Notes: a model not told the origin generated them from the letters alone. 64,000 nt of DNA from Azoarcus sp. KH32C (GCF_000349945.1 NC_020516.1:2666001-2730000), one strand, 5' to 3'; numbered from the stretch's first letter, positions 25,644-35,727 are shown. A program made the numbers and translations.

Positions 25644-26150
25644 ATGAAACGTATTGAATCCGCCTTCGAACATACGCTGTTTGCCAGTCGATGGCTGATG
25701 GCCCCCGTCTATATGGGGCTTGTCCTGGCGCTTGTTGTGCTTCTCGTGAAGTTCGGCAAGGAGATCTATCACCTGTTCGCCAACATCATGGAGGCGAGCG
25801 GCGGGGAAATGATCATCGGAGTGTTGTCGCTGGTCGATATCGCGCTGATCATGAGTCTCTTGGTGATCATCATGTTCAGCGGCTACGAGAACTTCGTGTC
25901 GAAGATGGAGGATCTGCATTCGCATGCAGACCGTCCGGAATGGATGGGCCATATCGGCTTCTCCGACCTGAAGATCAAGCTTATCGGCTCGATCGTGGCG
26001 ATCTCCGGTATCGAATTGCTGAAGGCCTTCATGAACGTCGGAAATCTGCCTGACCGCCACCTCGCGTGGATGGTCGGCATTCATTTGACGTTCGTGGTTT
26101 CCGGCCTGCTCTATGCGTTGATGGACCGCCTTCACGGCAAAGGGCATTGA
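25644..26150 (+). CDS. yqhA: YqhA/UPF0114 family membrane protein
   Basis: A 168-residue protein with four transmembrane helices (about residues 15-38, 55-80, 105-125 and 137-158), recognised by ERTLFASRWLMAP-like N-terminus (here EHTLFASRWLMAPVY) and the GYENFVSKM and SDLKIKLIGSIVAISGIELLKAFM blocks of the TIGR00645 family. No function is established. Convergent with glnD, 3 bp apart. Confidence 0.9.
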   Translation: MKRIESAFEHTLFASRWLMAPVYMGLVLALVVLLVKFGKEIYHLFANIMEASGGEMIIGVLSLVDIALIMSLLVIIMFSGYENFVSKMEDLHSHADRPEWMGHIGFSDLKIKLIGSIVAISGIELLKAFMNVGNLPDRHLAWMVGIHLTFVVSGLLYALMDRLHGKGH

Positions 26151-26153
26151 ACG

Positions 26154-28733
26154 CTACAGCTGGAGTCGCTCGAGGAGCTCACGCTCGATCTGCAGGACGC
26201 GTGAATCGATCGACAGGGCTTGTCCGCTGACCAGGAAGGTATCTTCGACCCGCTCGCCGAGGGTCGCGATCTTCGCGGTGTAAAGCCGGATTTCATGCTG
26301 GGCGAGCACCTCGGCCACGGCAAACAGCAGGCCGGGGCGGTCCGCCGCGACCAGCGACAGGATATGGTGCTTGCCTGAATCGTCGGGCTGGATGCTGATC
26401 TGCGGGGTGATCGGAAAGTGCTTCACCTGGCGCGAGAGGCGGCCGGTGGCGGGTCGGTCGGGCGCTGCGGGTTTCCTCAGGCGCTCGGTGAGGTCATGCT
26501 CGATGAGCGTGATCATGTCCCGGTAATGCAGGTCGTTACCGGGATCCTGCAGGATGAAGCTGTCGAGCGCATAGCCGTGACGGGTCGTATGCACCTTCGC
26601 ATCCAGGATCGAGAACCCCAGGCGTCCGAAGAAGCCGGTCAGCCGCACGAACAGATCCTTCTGGTCGCGCGTAAAGACCATGACCTGGACACCCTGATTT
26701 TCTTCAGGGACGCGCGCCTTGACGACGGGGTCGTCCGTGTCGGGGCGGAAATAGAGCATCCGCGAATGCCAGGCGATTTCCTCGGCCGAGTGCCGCATGA
26801 AATAGACGGCATCGAGTTGCTTCCAGAACGCATCCTCCATCCCCGGGCGCAGTCCATAATAACGAAGCAGGGCGCGGGCATTTTCCTGTCGGTCGTCCAA
26901 TCCGAGAGCTTGCTGCGGGGTGGCACCCCGTAGCAGTTTCTGTGTGGCGAAGAACAGGTCCTCAAGCAGTTTTCCCTTCCAGCCATTCCAGACTTTCGGG
27001 CTAGTTCCACGGATGTCCGCATGGGTCAGGAGGTATAGCGCAACCAGTCGACGCTCCTCGCCGACCGTGTCGGCAAACCGGCGAATCACCTCGGGGTCGG
27101 ACGTGTCCTCCTTTTGAGCGACATGCGACATCGTAAGGTGATGTTCGACCAGCCATACGACAAGGTCGGCATCTTTCTGCGGAAGGTTGTGCGTTTCGCA
27201 GAATTCCCGTGCCTCGACCATTCCGAGCTTCGAATGATCGCCCCCTCGTCCCTTCGCGACATCGTGGTATAGCGCCGCGATGTAGAGCAGCCACTGTCGC
27301 TCGAAGCCGAGAATCAGCCGGGTCATCAACGGGTATTCGTGCGCATGCTCGCCCATCGTGAACCGTCGAACGTTGCGCAGCACCATCATGATGTGCTGAT
27401 CCACCGTGTAGACGTGGAACAGGTCGTGCTGCATTTGGCCGACGATCCGGCGCCACGGCGGAAGGTAGCCGCTCAGGATGCCGTACTGGTTCATGCGCCG
27501 GAACTCGTGCACGATGCCCCGGCGTTGCTGCAGCATTTCGAGGAAGAGCGCCTGGTTCTTCGGGTCGGCTCGGAAGTTCGCATTGATGCGTTTGCGATTC
27601 AGCCATAGGGCACGCAAGGTGCGCGCCGTCATGCCTTTCAGTTCCGAGCGCTGCTGCAGCAGGAGAAAACACTCCAGCAACGCCGAAGGGTGGCGCTCGA
27701 AAGTGTCCTCCGTGCGCATGTCCAGCAGCTCGCGCACCGCCTGGAAGCGTTCGTTGATGACGATTGCCGGGCCGCCGCGGTTCGGGAAGATTTCTGCGCC
27801 GTAGTTTTGCAGCAGGATCGTGTTCGTCTGCGTGATCTTCTTCGCGTTGACGTAGTAGCGCTGCATGAACACCTCGGAGGCGCGCTTGCCGGCCGTGGCC
27901 TCTATCCCGAAGGCGCGCGCGAGCTTCTCCTGATGGTCGAACAAAAGCCGATCCTCTGCGCGACCCGTCAGGTAGTGCAGTCGGATGCGGACGTGCTGCA
28001 GGAAGCGTTCGATGCTGCGCAGGTCCGTCGCCTCCGCGCCGGTGATGAGGCGACGGCGGGCAAGATCGCGCCAATTGCGTCCAAGACCGGCGGCACGGGC
28101 GATCCATCCGAGCATCTGCAGATCCCGCATTCCGCCCGGACTTTCCTTGCAATTCGGCTCGAGCGCGTATGGCGTGTCATTGAAGCGCGCGTAGCGGTTT
28201 TCCTGTTCGAGTTGTTTGGCCTTGAAGAAGGCGCGCACGTCGAGTCGCTCGCGGTATTCGCTTGCGAACCGATCGAACAGCGTTCGATTGCCGGCGAGGA
28301 GGCGGGCTTCGAGCAGGTTTGTCTGGACGGTGATGTCTTCGTCTGCAGCAGCGAGGCATTCCTCGATCGTACGCACGCTGTGCCCGATTTCGAGACCAAC
28401 GTCCCACAGGGCGCCGACCAGGGTGGAAAGGCTGGCCTGGAGCGCACTGTCGGGTTCGGATGGAAGGAGCACCAGCAGGTCCACATCCGAATGCGGGAAA
28501 AGCTCACCGCGCCCGTAACCGCCCACGGCGACGAGCGCGGCGTCGGACGGTATCCCGCAAATGCGCCAAAGGTGCAGGACGGCTTCGTCGACGAGGTGCG
28601 CTCTGCCGCGCAAGACAGCCGTGGTTCCCGGATGTGCTTCATAGGCGGCACGAATCCGCGCTCCGCCGGCGGCCAGCGATGCGCGTGCATTCGCAATGGC
28701 CGCCTGGATCGCGTCGATCGATATCACGTTCAT
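26154..28733 (-). CDS. glnD: [Protein-PII] uridylyltransferase/uridylyl-removing enzyme
   Basis: A 859-residue bifunctional sensor that uridylylates PII when glutamine is low and removes UMP when it is high. Order: nucleotidyltransferase domain (GGYGRGELFPHSDVDLLVLL), PII-UTase middle domain, HD domain (YHDVAKGRGGDHSKLG) for removal, then two ACT domains (from about residue 690, VMVFTRDQKDLFVRLTGFFG; and from about 790, SLVAADRPGLLFAVAEVL) for glutamine sensing. All key motifs are intact. It follows map on the minus strand with 18 bp between, a usual arrangement in betaproteobacteria. Confidence 0.97.
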   Translation of the reverse strand: MNVISIDAIQAAIANARASLAAGGARIRAAYEAHPGTTAVLRGRAHLVDEAVLHLWRICGIPSDAALVAVGGYGRGELFPHSDVDLLVLLPSEPDSALQASLSTLVGALWDVGLEIGHSVRTIEECLAAADEDITVQTNLLEARLLAGNRTLFDRFASEYRERLDVRAFFKAKQLEQENRYARFNDTPYALEPNCKESPGGMRDLQMLGWIARAAGLGRNWRDLARRRLITGAEATDLRSIERFLQHVRIRLHYLTGRAEDRLLFDHQEKLARAFGIEATAGKRASEVFMQRYYVNAKKITQTNTILLQNYGAEIFPNRGGPAIVINERFQAVRELLDMRTEDTFERHPSALLECFLLLQQRSELKGMTARTLRALWLNRKRINANFRADPKNQALFLEMLQQRRGIVHEFRRMNQYGILSGYLPPWRRIVGQMQHDLFHVYTVDQHIMMVLRNVRRFTMGEHAHEYPLMTRLILGFERQWLLYIAALYHDVAKGRGGDHSKLGMVEAREFCETHNLPQKDADLVVWLVEHHLTMSHVAQKEDTSDPEVIRRFADTVGEERRLVALYLLTHADIRGTSPKVWNGWKGKLLEDLFFATQKLLRGATPQQALGLDDRQENARALLRYYGLRPGMEDAFWKQLDAVYFMRHSAEEIAWHSRMLYFRPDTDDPVVKARVPEENQGVQVMVFTRDQKDLFVRLTGFFGRLGFSILDAKVHTTRHGYALDSFILQDPGNDLHYRDMITLIEHDLTERLRKPAAPDRPATGRLSRQVKHFPITPQISIQPDDSGKHHILSLVAADRPGLLFAVAEVLAQHEIRLYTAKIATLGERVEDTFLVSGQALSIDSRVLQIERELLERLQL

Positions 28734-28751
28734 TGCGTCCTTGGCTTCCGC

Positions 28752-29564
28752 TCAGGATAGAAGTGGGGTAACGAGTGCCGGGGGAGGAGGGCAGTCGGGC
28801 GAAACGGTGAGGACCTCGAAGCCCGTCGGAGTCACCAGGATGGTATGTTCCCATTGGGCGGACAGGCTGCGATCCTTGGTGACGATGGTCCAGCCGTCCG
28901 GCAGTTCAGAGATCGCGGCCTTGCCGGCATTGATCATCGGTTCAATGGTAAAGGTCATGCCCGGAAGCAGTTCGGGCCCCGTTCCGGCCTTGCCGTAGTG
29001 CAGGACTTGGGGTTCCTCGTGGAATTTCAGGCCGATGCCGTGGCCGCAGAACTCTCTTACAACCGAAAATCCGTTGCCTTCGGCGTGCTTCTGAATGATC
29101 TGGCCGATATCGCCGAGCCGTGCGCCGGGCTTGACTACGGAAATCCCGAGCCACAGACACTCGAGGGTCACCTGGCAGAGGCGCTTCGCGAGGATGCTTC
29201 CATCCCCGACGATGAACATGCGGCTGGTATCGCCGTGGTATCCGTCCTTGATGACGGTAATGTCGAGGTTGACAATGTCGCCCTTCTTCAGTGCCTTCGG
29301 GCCCGGAACGCCGTGGCACACCTGATGGTTGATCGACGTGCAGATCGACTTGGGATACGGAGAATAGCCCGGGGGGGCATAGTTCAGCGGAGCAGGGATG
29401 GTCTGTTGAACATTGACCATATAGTCATGACACAACTGATCCAGCTCGCCCGTCGTGATGCCCGGTTTGACGAAGGGGGTGATGTAGTCGAGAACTTCGG
29501 CGCCGAGTCGGCCGGCAACGCGCATTTTCTCGATTTCGTCGGGTGTTTTTATCGTGATGCTCAT
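28752..29564 (-). CDS. map: Methionine aminopeptidase, type I
   Basis: A 270-residue dimetal enzyme that removes the initiator Met. Metal ligands are visible: Asp in VNLDITV and HGDTSR, His in CGHGIGLKFHEEP, Glu in TIEPMIN and Glu in QWEHTILVT. The length is that of the bacterial type Ia enzyme. It reads divergently from rpsB, as in many proteobacteria, and is followed by glnD. Confidence 0.97.
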   Translation of the reverse strand: MSITIKTPDEIEKMRVAGRLGAEVLDYITPFVKPGITTGELDQLCHDYMVNVQQTIPAPLNYAPPGYSPYPKSICTSINHQVCHGVPGPKALKKGDIVNLDITVIKDGYHGDTSRMFIVGDGSILAKRLCQVTLECLWLGISVVKPGARLGDIGQIIQKHAEGNGFSVVREFCGHGIGLKFHEEPQVLHYGKAGTGPELLPGMTFTIEPMINAGKAAISELPDGWTIVTKDRSLSAQWEHTILVTPTGFEVLTVSPDCPPPPALVTPLLS

Positions 29565-29671
29565 TTCTGGGGGATCCGAAGCTGATTCGCTAAAGAAAGA
29601 AGGCTAGCGCATGGAGCGGGTAGCGGCAAATCGCTCGCATCGGGGCCAGGAGCCTCACTTGTATGCTTGCC

Positions 29672-29701
29672 TTGAGTGGGTGGGGTTGAAGCTGTTATCA
29701 T
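29672..29701 (+). promoter_or_regulatory. Predicted promoter of rpsB
   Basis: TTGAGT at 29672-29677 and TATCAT at 29696-29701 with an 18-bp spacer match the sigma-70 pattern. They lie about 150 bp before the rpsB start, which leaves a leader long enough for the S2 autoregulation known in other bacteria. Predicted by eye. Confidence 0.5.
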
Positions 29702-29853
29702 CTTGGGCTTGTCCGCCTTTGCGTGCGGGCAAAATCCCCACGCCCGGCAGTGCGCCGAAAGGGTCCGCTGTCCGATTCAATGTCTGATGGCGGTGGTGAC
29801 GGTTAATGCCGTCGTGCCGGGCGGAGGTTCAACCCTTTGATTTGGAGTAATAC

Positions 29854-30609
29854 ATGTCCGTTACGATGCGCCAGATGCTGGAAGCCGGCATCCACTTTGG
29901 TCACCAAACCCGCTTCTGGAACCCGCGCATGGCCCCGTACATCTTCGGCCAGCGCAACAAGATCCACATCGTCAACCTCGAGAAGACGCTTGCCAAGTAC
30001 AACGAGGCAATGGATTACATCCGCAAGCTGTCCGCCAATCGCGGCAACGTCCTGATGGTTGGCACGAAGCGCCAGTCGCGCGAAATCGTCGCCGAAGAAG
30101 CGCGCCGCGCCGGTGTCCCCTTCGTTGACGAGCGCTGGCTCGGCGGCATGCTGACCAACTTCAAGACGGTCAAGCAGTCGATCAAGCGCCTGAAGGAAAT
30201 GGAAGCCATGGTCGAAGACGGTTCGATCGAGCGCCTTTCGAAGAAGGAAGCGCTGATGGCGTCGCGCGAAATGGACAAGCTGCAGAAGAGTATCGGCGGC
30301 ATCAAGGATATGGGCGGCCTGCCCGATGCGCTGTTCGTGATCGACGTCGGCTATCACAAGATCGCCGTCACCGAAGCCAAGAAGCTCGGTATTCCGGTCA
30401 TCGCCGTGGTCGATACCAACCACTCGCCCGAAGGCGTGGATTACATCATCCCGGGTAACGACGATTCGTCGCGCGCGATCCGTCTCTACGCTCGTGGCGT
30501 TGCTGACGCCGTGCTGGAAGGCCGTGCGCTGGCGCTGCAGGACATCGTTGCTGGCGGCTCCGACGAGTTCGTCGAGGTTGAAGAAGAAGGCGCTGACGAT
30601 CAGGCCTGA
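29854..30609 (+). CDS. rpsB: 30S ribosomal protein S2
   Basis: A 251-residue S2 with the signature MRQMLEAGIHFGHQTRFWNPRM at the N-terminus, HIVNLEKT, VPFVDERWLGGMLTNF and IPVIAVVDTN. The acidic tail (VEVEEEGADDQA) is normal. First gene of the rpsB-tsf-pyrH-frr transcript; GGAG lies 8 bases before the ATG. Confidence 0.99.
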   Translation: MSVTMRQMLEAGIHFGHQTRFWNPRMAPYIFGQRNKIHIVNLEKTLAKYNEAMDYIRKLSANRGNVLMVGTKRQSREIVAEEARRAGVPFVDERWLGGMLTNFKTVKQSIKRLKEMEAMVEDGSIERLSKKEALMASREMDKLQKSIGGIKDMGGLPDALFVIDVGYHKIAVTEAKKLGIPVIAVVDTNHSPEGVDYIIPGNDDSSRAIRLYARGVADAVLEGRALALQDIVAGGSDEFVEVEEEGADDQA

Positions 30610-30661
30610 GCCTTCCCGGTTGTCGATGACAACGTATTGAATTCGTAATTCAGGAGTTAGC

Positions 30662-31549
30662 ATGGCGGAAATTACCGCAAGCATGGTCAAGGAACTGCGC
30701 GAGAAGACCGACGCGCCCATGATGGAATGCAAGAAGGCGCTGACCGAAGCTGCCGGCGATCTTACGAAAGCTGAAGAGATCCTCCGCGTGAAGCTGGGCA
30801 ACAAGGCCAGCAAGGCTGCATCGCGAGTGACCGCTGAAGGCATCGTTTCGACCTACCTGTCCGCGGATCGCACGCTCGCCGCGATGGTGGAAGTGAACTG
30901 CGAAACCGACTTCGTCGCCAAGAACGACGACTTCATCGCGTTCGCCGCCTCTGTCGCCGAACTCGTCGCGAACAAGAACCCGGCCGACGTGGCCGCGGTC
31001 TCCGCGCTCGAGCTGAACGGCCAGTCGGTTGAAGCCGTTCGTACGGCGCTGGTCGGCAAGATCGGCGAGAACATCACCATTCGTCGTTTCACGCGCGTCG
31101 AAGCCAAGGGTGCCGTGGCCAACTACATCCACGGCGGCGCCAAGATCGGCGTGCTGGTGGATCTGGTCGGTGGCGACGAAGCGCTGGGCAAGGACATCGC
31201 GATGCACGTCGCCGCTGCCAAGCCCAAGGCACTGACCGCCGCAGAGGTTTCGACCGACCTGATCGACACCGAGCGCCGGATTGCGATCGAGAAGGCGCGC
31301 GAAGCGGGCAAGCCGGAAGCGATGCTCGAGAAGATCGCGGAAGGCAGCGTGCAGAAGTTCCTGAAGGAAGTCACGCTGCTGAGCCAGCCGTTCGTCAAGG
31401 ACGACAAGCTCACCATCGAAGCGCTGGCCAAGTCGCGCAACGCTTCGGTCGCCGGCTTCACCCTCTACCTCGTTGGCGAAGGCATCGAGAAGAAGGTGAA
31501 CGACTTCGCCGCGGAAGTTGCAGCGCAGGCTGCAGCAGCCAAGAAGTAA
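30662..31549 (+). CDS. tsf: Elongation factor Ts
   Basis: A 295-residue guanine nucleotide exchange factor for EF-Tu. The UBA-like N-terminus (MVKELREKTDAPMMECKKAL) and the signature ETDFVAKN are present, and the full length is retained. The 52-bp gap after rpsB holds a small hairpin (TTGTC-GAT-GACAA, 30620-30632), and CAGGAG precedes the start. Confidence 0.99.
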   Translation: MAEITASMVKELREKTDAPMMECKKALTEAAGDLTKAEEILRVKLGNKASKAASRVTAEGIVSTYLSADRTLAAMVEVNCETDFVAKNDDFIAFAASVAELVANKNPADVAAVSALELNGQSVEAVRTALVGKIGENITIRRFTRVEAKGAVANYIHGGAKIGVLVDLVGGDEALGKDIAMHVAAAKPKALTAAEVSTDLIDTERRIAIEKAREAGKPEAMLEKIAEGSVQKFLKEVTLLSQPFVKDDKLTIEALAKSRNASVAGFTLYLVGEGIEKKVNDFAAEVAAQAAAAKK

Positions 31550-31559
31550 GAGGTAAGCG

Positions 31560-32276
31560 ATGAGTGTTGCCGCCTATAAGCGCATTATGTTGAAGCTGTC
31601 CGGCGAAGCCCTGATGGGTGACGACGCGTACGGAATCAACGAGGACGTCGTCGGTCGCATCGTCGCCGAAATCGCCGAGGTTAAGAGTCTCGGGGTGCAG
31701 GTGGGGGTCGTGATCGGGGGCGGCAACATTTTTCGCGGCATGAAAGGCGCCGCATCCGGCATGGATCGTGCAACTGCCGATTACATGGGGATGCTGGCGA
31801 CCGTCATGAACGCCATGGCGCTCGCCGATGCGTTGCGCCGTGCCGGAGTCGAAGCGCGGGTGCAGTCCGCTCTGCGTATCGATCAGGTGGTGGAGCCCTA
31901 TATTCGTGGCCGCGCAATACGACATCTTGAAGAGGGCCGTGTTGTAATTTTCGCAGCGGGTACCGGTAACCCGTTCTTTACGACCGACACAGCGGCTGCG
32001 CTGCGCGGTTCGGAAATGGCTGCACAAATTGTCCTGAAGGCAACCAAGGTCGACGGCGTTTATACGGCCGACCCAAAGAAGGACCCGGACGCAAAGCGGT
32101 ACCACCGAATCAGTTTCGACGAGGCAATCGGGCGCAACCTGGAGGTCATGGATACGACCGCGTTCGCCCTGTGTCGGGATCAGAAACTGCCGATCAACGT
32201 GTTCTCGATCTTCAAGTCGGGGGCACTCAAGCGTGTCGTGCTTGGCCAGGACGAAGGCACGCTGGTTCATTCCTGA
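31560..32276 (+). CDS. pyrH: UMP kinase
   Basis: A 238-residue amino-acid-kinase-fold enzyme that phosphorylates UMP to UDP. Motifs: KLSGEALMG, GGGNIFRG, the ATP-binding TGNPFFTTDTAA, and the VDGVYTADPKKDP segment. It begins 10 bp after tsf with AAGAGGT as ribosome site. Confidence 0.98.
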   Translation: MSVAAYKRIMLKLSGEALMGDDAYGINEDVVGRIVAEIAEVKSLGVQVGVVIGGGNIFRGMKGAASGMDRATADYMGMLATVMNAMALADALRRAGVEARVQSALRIDQVVEPYIRGRAIRHLEEGRVVIFAAGTGNPFFTTDTAAALRGSEMAAQIVLKATKVDGVYTADPKKDPDAKRYHRISFDEAIGRNLEVMDTTAFALCRDQKLPINVFSIFKSGALKRVVLGQDEGTLVHS

Positions 32277-32283
32277 GGACTCG

Positions 32284-32844
32284 ATGATGATTGCCGAACT
32301 CAAGAAAGCGACCGAGCAGAAGATGCAGAAGTCGATCGATGTGCTCAAGGCAGACTTGGCCAAGGTCCGTACCGGACGAGCCCACACCGGTCTGCTCGAT
32401 CATGTGATGGTCGAATACTATGGCAGCATGGTGCCGATCAACCAGGTGGCGAACGTGACGCTGGCGGATTCCCGCACGATCGGCGTTCAGGCGTGGGAGA
32501 AGCCCATGCTGGCGAAGATCGAGAAGGCGATTCGCGAAAGCGATCTGGGTCTCAATCCGTCGAACATGGGCGAAATGCTTCGCGTGCCGATGCCGGCGCT
32601 GACCGAGGAGCGTCGCCGCGACCTGACGAAGGTTGTCCGCCACGAAGGCGAGACCGCGAAGGTTGCCGTACGGAACCTGCGTCGCGATGCAAACCAGCAG
32701 CTCAAGGATGCCGTGAAGGACAAGGCGATCTCCGAAGACGATGAGCGCCGTGCGCAAGACGACATTCAAAAGCTGACCGACAAGTACATCGGTGAGGTCG
32801 ACAAGCTGCTCGCCCAGAAAGAGCAGGAACTGATGCAGATCTAG
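32284..32844 (+). CDS. frr: Ribosome recycling factor
   Basis: A 185-186-residue factor that splits post-termination ribosomes with EF-G. Three-helix domain motifs include KMQKSIDVLKADLAKVRTGR and RRRDLTKVVRHEGETAKVAV. Two ATG codons lie in tandem at 32284 and 32287. The second gives the usual length of 185 and a better spacing from GAGGA. It lies 7 bp after pyrH. Confidence 0.98.
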   Translation: MMIAELKKATEQKMQKSIDVLKADLAKVRTGRAHTGLLDHVMVEYYGSMVPINQVANVTLADSRTIGVQAWEKPMLAKIEKAIRESDLGLNPSNMGEMLRVPMPALTEERRRDLTKVVRHEGETAKVAVRNLRRDANQQLKDAVKDKAISEDDERRAQDDIQKLTDKYIGEVDKLLAQKEQELMQI

Positions 32845-32894
32845 ATCCCGTCGGGATCGATTTGCATTACCGGACGGCACGCGGGGAGCGCGGA

Positions 32895-33704
32895 ATGGCG
32901 AGGTCACCTTTTACCAGTTCTACGCGTGACGTGCCGATCGTTTCGGCAGTGCCGCGCCATATCGCCATCATCATGGATGGCAACGGCCGCTGGGCGCGCA
33001 AACGCTTCCTGCCTCGGGTCGCAGGACACGGTCGGGGCGTGGAGGCTCTGCGCACCACGATCCGCGGCTGCATCGAACGCGGAGTGTCCTATCTGACCCT
33101 CTTCGCATTCAGTTCCGAGAACTGGCGGCGCCCGGCGGACGAAGTGTCGTTCCTGATGCAGCTATTTATGCGTTCGCTGCAGAAGGAGGTCGATCGACTG
33201 CACGAAAACGGAATCCGTTTTCGCGTCATTGGCGACCTTTCCCGCTTCGATCCTGCCTTGGTCGAATTGATCCGCAGGGCGGAAGCGCTGACCGCGGGCA
33301 ACGAAAGGCTGACGCTGACTGTCGCCGCCAATTACGGCGGTCGCTGGGACATCATGCAGGCGATCAATGGCTTGCTCGCGAAGTTCCCCGATCGCAGGGG
33401 CGATTTTACCGAGGACGAATTGAGCGCGGAGCTCGCGTTGAATTATGGTCCCGAACCCGATCTGTTCATTCGTACGGGTGGAGAGCAGCGCATCAGCAAC
33501 TTCCTTCTCTGGCAGCTGGCCTATTCCGAACTCTATTTCACGGACACCTTGTGGCCGGATTTCGACGATGCGGCGTTGGGCCATGCGATCCAGTCGTACC
33601 AGTCGCGCGAGCGCCGTTTCGGAAGAACCAGTGAGCAATTGCGGGAAACGGAAAAGCGCGTGAGCGCTTCGTCGGCTGACGGCGTACCGGAGAATCATGC
33701 TTAG
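32895..33704 (+). CDS. uppS: Undecaprenyl diphosphate synthase (cis-prenyltransferase)
   Basis: A 269-residue enzyme that makes the C55 carrier lipid. Motifs: MDGNGRWA (catalytic Asp), FAFSSENWRRP, and RTGGEQRISNFLLWQLAYSELYF. The start at 32895 follows GGGAGCG; an in-frame ATG at 32862 would add 11 unlike residues. The 3' end overlaps cdsA by 8 bp. Confidence 0.97.
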   Translation: MARSPFTSSTRDVPIVSAVPRHIAIIMDGNGRWARKRFLPRVAGHGRGVEALRTTIRGCIERGVSYLTLFAFSSENWRRPADEVSFLMQLFMRSLQKEVDRLHENGIRFRVIGDLSRFDPALVELIRRAEALTAGNERLTLTVAANYGGRWDIMQAINGLLAKFPDRRGDFTEDELSAELALNYGPEPDLFIRTGGEQRISNFLLWQLAYSELYFTDTLWPDFDDAALGHAIQSYQSRERRFGRTSEQLRETEKRVSASSADGVPENHA

Positions 33705-34521
33705 AACCCGGGTAATCACCGCTTTTGTCCTGCTGGCCGGTCTGCTGTCCGCCGTTTTCTTTCTGCCGCCGGCGGGCTGGCTCATCCTGGTCGCATTGAT
33801 TTGCGCGGGAGCCAGCTGGGAATGGGGTGGACTCGCACGGTTTTCGCGTCCTCAGCGGATCACGTTCACCGTCTTGATGGCAGGTGCATGTCTGCTTGTC
33901 GGGGGCGCAAGCGGCCTTGCGGATGATCTGCACGAGGCACCGCTTCCGGTTGCGGGCTTCTATCTTGCGGGCGCAGTGTTTTGGCTTTGCGCAGTGCCGT
34001 TCTGGCTCAAGCGAAAGTGGCATCTCGGCAGCGTTCCTGGCGCGGCTTCGGTGGGTGCGGTCGTGCTACTGCCCCCCGCGTTGGCGATGGCGCATCTGCG
34101 GCTCGTGGACCCGTGGCTTCTCCTCGGTGCGATTGCGGCAGTGTCGGTCGCCGACATCGCCGCCTATTTCACCGGCCGTGCCTTGGGGCGGCACAAGCTG
34201 GCGCCGAACATCAGTCCCGGGAAGACATGGGAAGGGGCTGCCGGTGCCGTTGCGGGAGTATGCGTGTTCGGTCTGATCATTGCGCTGACCACCAAGGTCG
34301 AGGCCATTCGAGCCATCTCCTTGCCGTTGTTGCTTCCGCTTCTGATTACCTATACCGCGGTCAGCATCCAGGGAGATCTGTTCGAGTCGCTGCTCAAGCG
34401 TCAGGCGGGCTTGAAGGACAGCGGGACGATTCTTCCCGGGCACGGCGGGATTCTCGACCGGATCGACAGCCTCACTTCCACGCTTCCGCTGGTCGGCCTC
34501 GCGGCTCTCTGGCTCGCATAG
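33697..34521 (+). CDS. cdsA: Phosphatidate cytidylyltransferase
   Basis: A 274-residue membrane enzyme that makes CDP-diacylglycerol. It has about eight helices and the C-terminal signature SLLKRQAGLKDSG followed by LPGHGGILDRID, with the metal-binding Asp. The start lies inside uppS (8-bp overlap), so it is coupled; dxr starts 7 bp after its stop. Confidence 0.97.
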   Translation: MLRTRVITAFVLLAGLLSAVFFLPPAGWLILVALICAGASWEWGGLARFSRPQRITFTVLMAGACLLVGGASGLADDLHEAPLPVAGFYLAGAVFWLCAVPFWLKRKWHLGSVPGAASVGAVVLLPPALAMAHLRLVDPWLLLGAIAAVSVADIAAYFTGRALGRHKLAPNISPGKTWEGAAGAVAGVCVFGLIIALTTKVEAIRAISLPLLLPLLITYTAVSIQGDLFESLLKRQAGLKDSGTILPGHGGILDRIDSLTSTLPLVGLAALWLA

Positions 34522-34527
34522 TCACAG

Positions 34528-35727
34528 ATGACCGAAACAAGAATTCAACGCGTAGCGGTGCTCGGCGCCACTGGCTCGATCGGGATAAGCACGCTGGATG
34601 TCATCGCGCGCCATCCGGACCGGTTTGAGGCGGTGGCACTCACCGCCCATGTCCAAGCCGAACGAATGGCCGAGCTGTGTGCCAAGTTCCGGCCCCGTTT
34701 TGCCGTGATGGGCGACGCGATGCGGGCTGCTCAGCTTCGCGAAATGCTGGCCGGCAGCGACGTACGCGCGGAAGTCCTGTTTGGTTCCGATGCACTCGCT
34801 GACGTGGCCGCGCACGAGGACGTGGATACGGTAATGGCGGCGATCGTCGGGGCGGCCGGACTGCCGTCCGCCCTGGCGGCAGCACGTGCGGGAAAGCGCG
34901 TTCTCCTTGCGAACAAGGAGGCGCTCGTGTTGTCCGGGCGGCTCTTCATGGACGCGGTGTCGGAAAGCGGCGCCGAACTGCTTCCCATCGACAGCGAGCA
35001 CAACGCTGTCTTCCAGGCGATGCCTGCAAGCTATGTCCGCAACCCGGACAAGTGCGGGATCCGGCGAATTCTGCTGACTGCGTCGGGCGGTCCGTTTCGT
35101 GAGCGTTCACTCGAAAGTCTCCGAGATGTCACGCCCGAAGAAGCTTGCGCCCATCCGAACTGGGTGATGGGGCGGAAGATTTCGGTCGATTCCGCGACCA
35201 TGATGAACAAGGGGCTCGAGGTCATCGAAGCCCATTGGCTGTTCGGAGTGCCGCCGGAGCGGATCGACGTCGTGGTGCATCCGCAGAGCGTCATCCATTC
35301 AATGGTGGAGTACGCAGACGGCTCCGTGCTGGCGCAATTGGGAAATCCGGATATGCGTACGCCCATTGCGCATGCCATGGCTTACCCCGATCGCATCGAA
35401 GCAGGAGTGCGTTCGCTGGACTTGTTCGAGATCGCGCGTCTGACCTTCGAGCGTCCCGATGTTCGTCGTTTCCCATGTCTCGACCTCGCCTATCAGGCCT
35501 TGCGAGCGGGGGGCGCTGCACCGGCCGTCCTGAATGCCGCAAACGAGATCGCGGTCGCGGCGTTTCTTGAGCGACAGCTGCCGTTTCAAGCCATCGCCGA
35601 TGTCATCGCGGCGACCATGGAACGCGCGCAAGGATTGTCGGTCGATTCGCTGGAGTCGATTCTCGAAACCGATGCACGAGCGAGGCAGCTCGCTCGTGCC
35701 GAACTCGCGGCACGCCAAGTTCGCTGA
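34528..35727 (+). CDS. dxr: 1-deoxy-D-xylulose-5-phosphate reductoisomerase
   Basis: A 399-residue NADPH- and metal-dependent enzyme of the MEP isoprenoid pathway. Motifs: GATGSIGISTLD (NADPH), LANKEALVLSG, the metal ligands in PIDSEHNA, TASGGPFRE, and the substrate-binding HPNWVMGRKISVDSATMMNK. Its last base is the first base of the rseP start (TGATG). Confidence 0.98.
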   Translation: MTETRIQRVAVLGATGSIGISTLDVIARHPDRFEAVALTAHVQAERMAELCAKFRPRFAVMGDAMRAAQLREMLAGSDVRAEVLFGSDALADVAAHEDVDTVMAAIVGAAGLPSALAAARAGKRVLLANKEALVLSGRLFMDAVSESGAELLPIDSEHNAVFQAMPASYVRNPDKCGIRRILLTASGGPFRERSLESLRDVTPEEACAHPNWVMGRKISVDSATMMNKGLEVIEAHWLFGVPPERIDVVVHPQSVIHSMVEYADGSVLAQLGNPDMRTPIAHAMAYPDRIEAGVRSLDLFEIARLTFERPDVRRFPCLDLAYQALRAGGAAPAVLNAANEIAVAAFLERQLPFQAIADVIAATMERAQGLSVDSLESILETDARARQLARAELAARQVR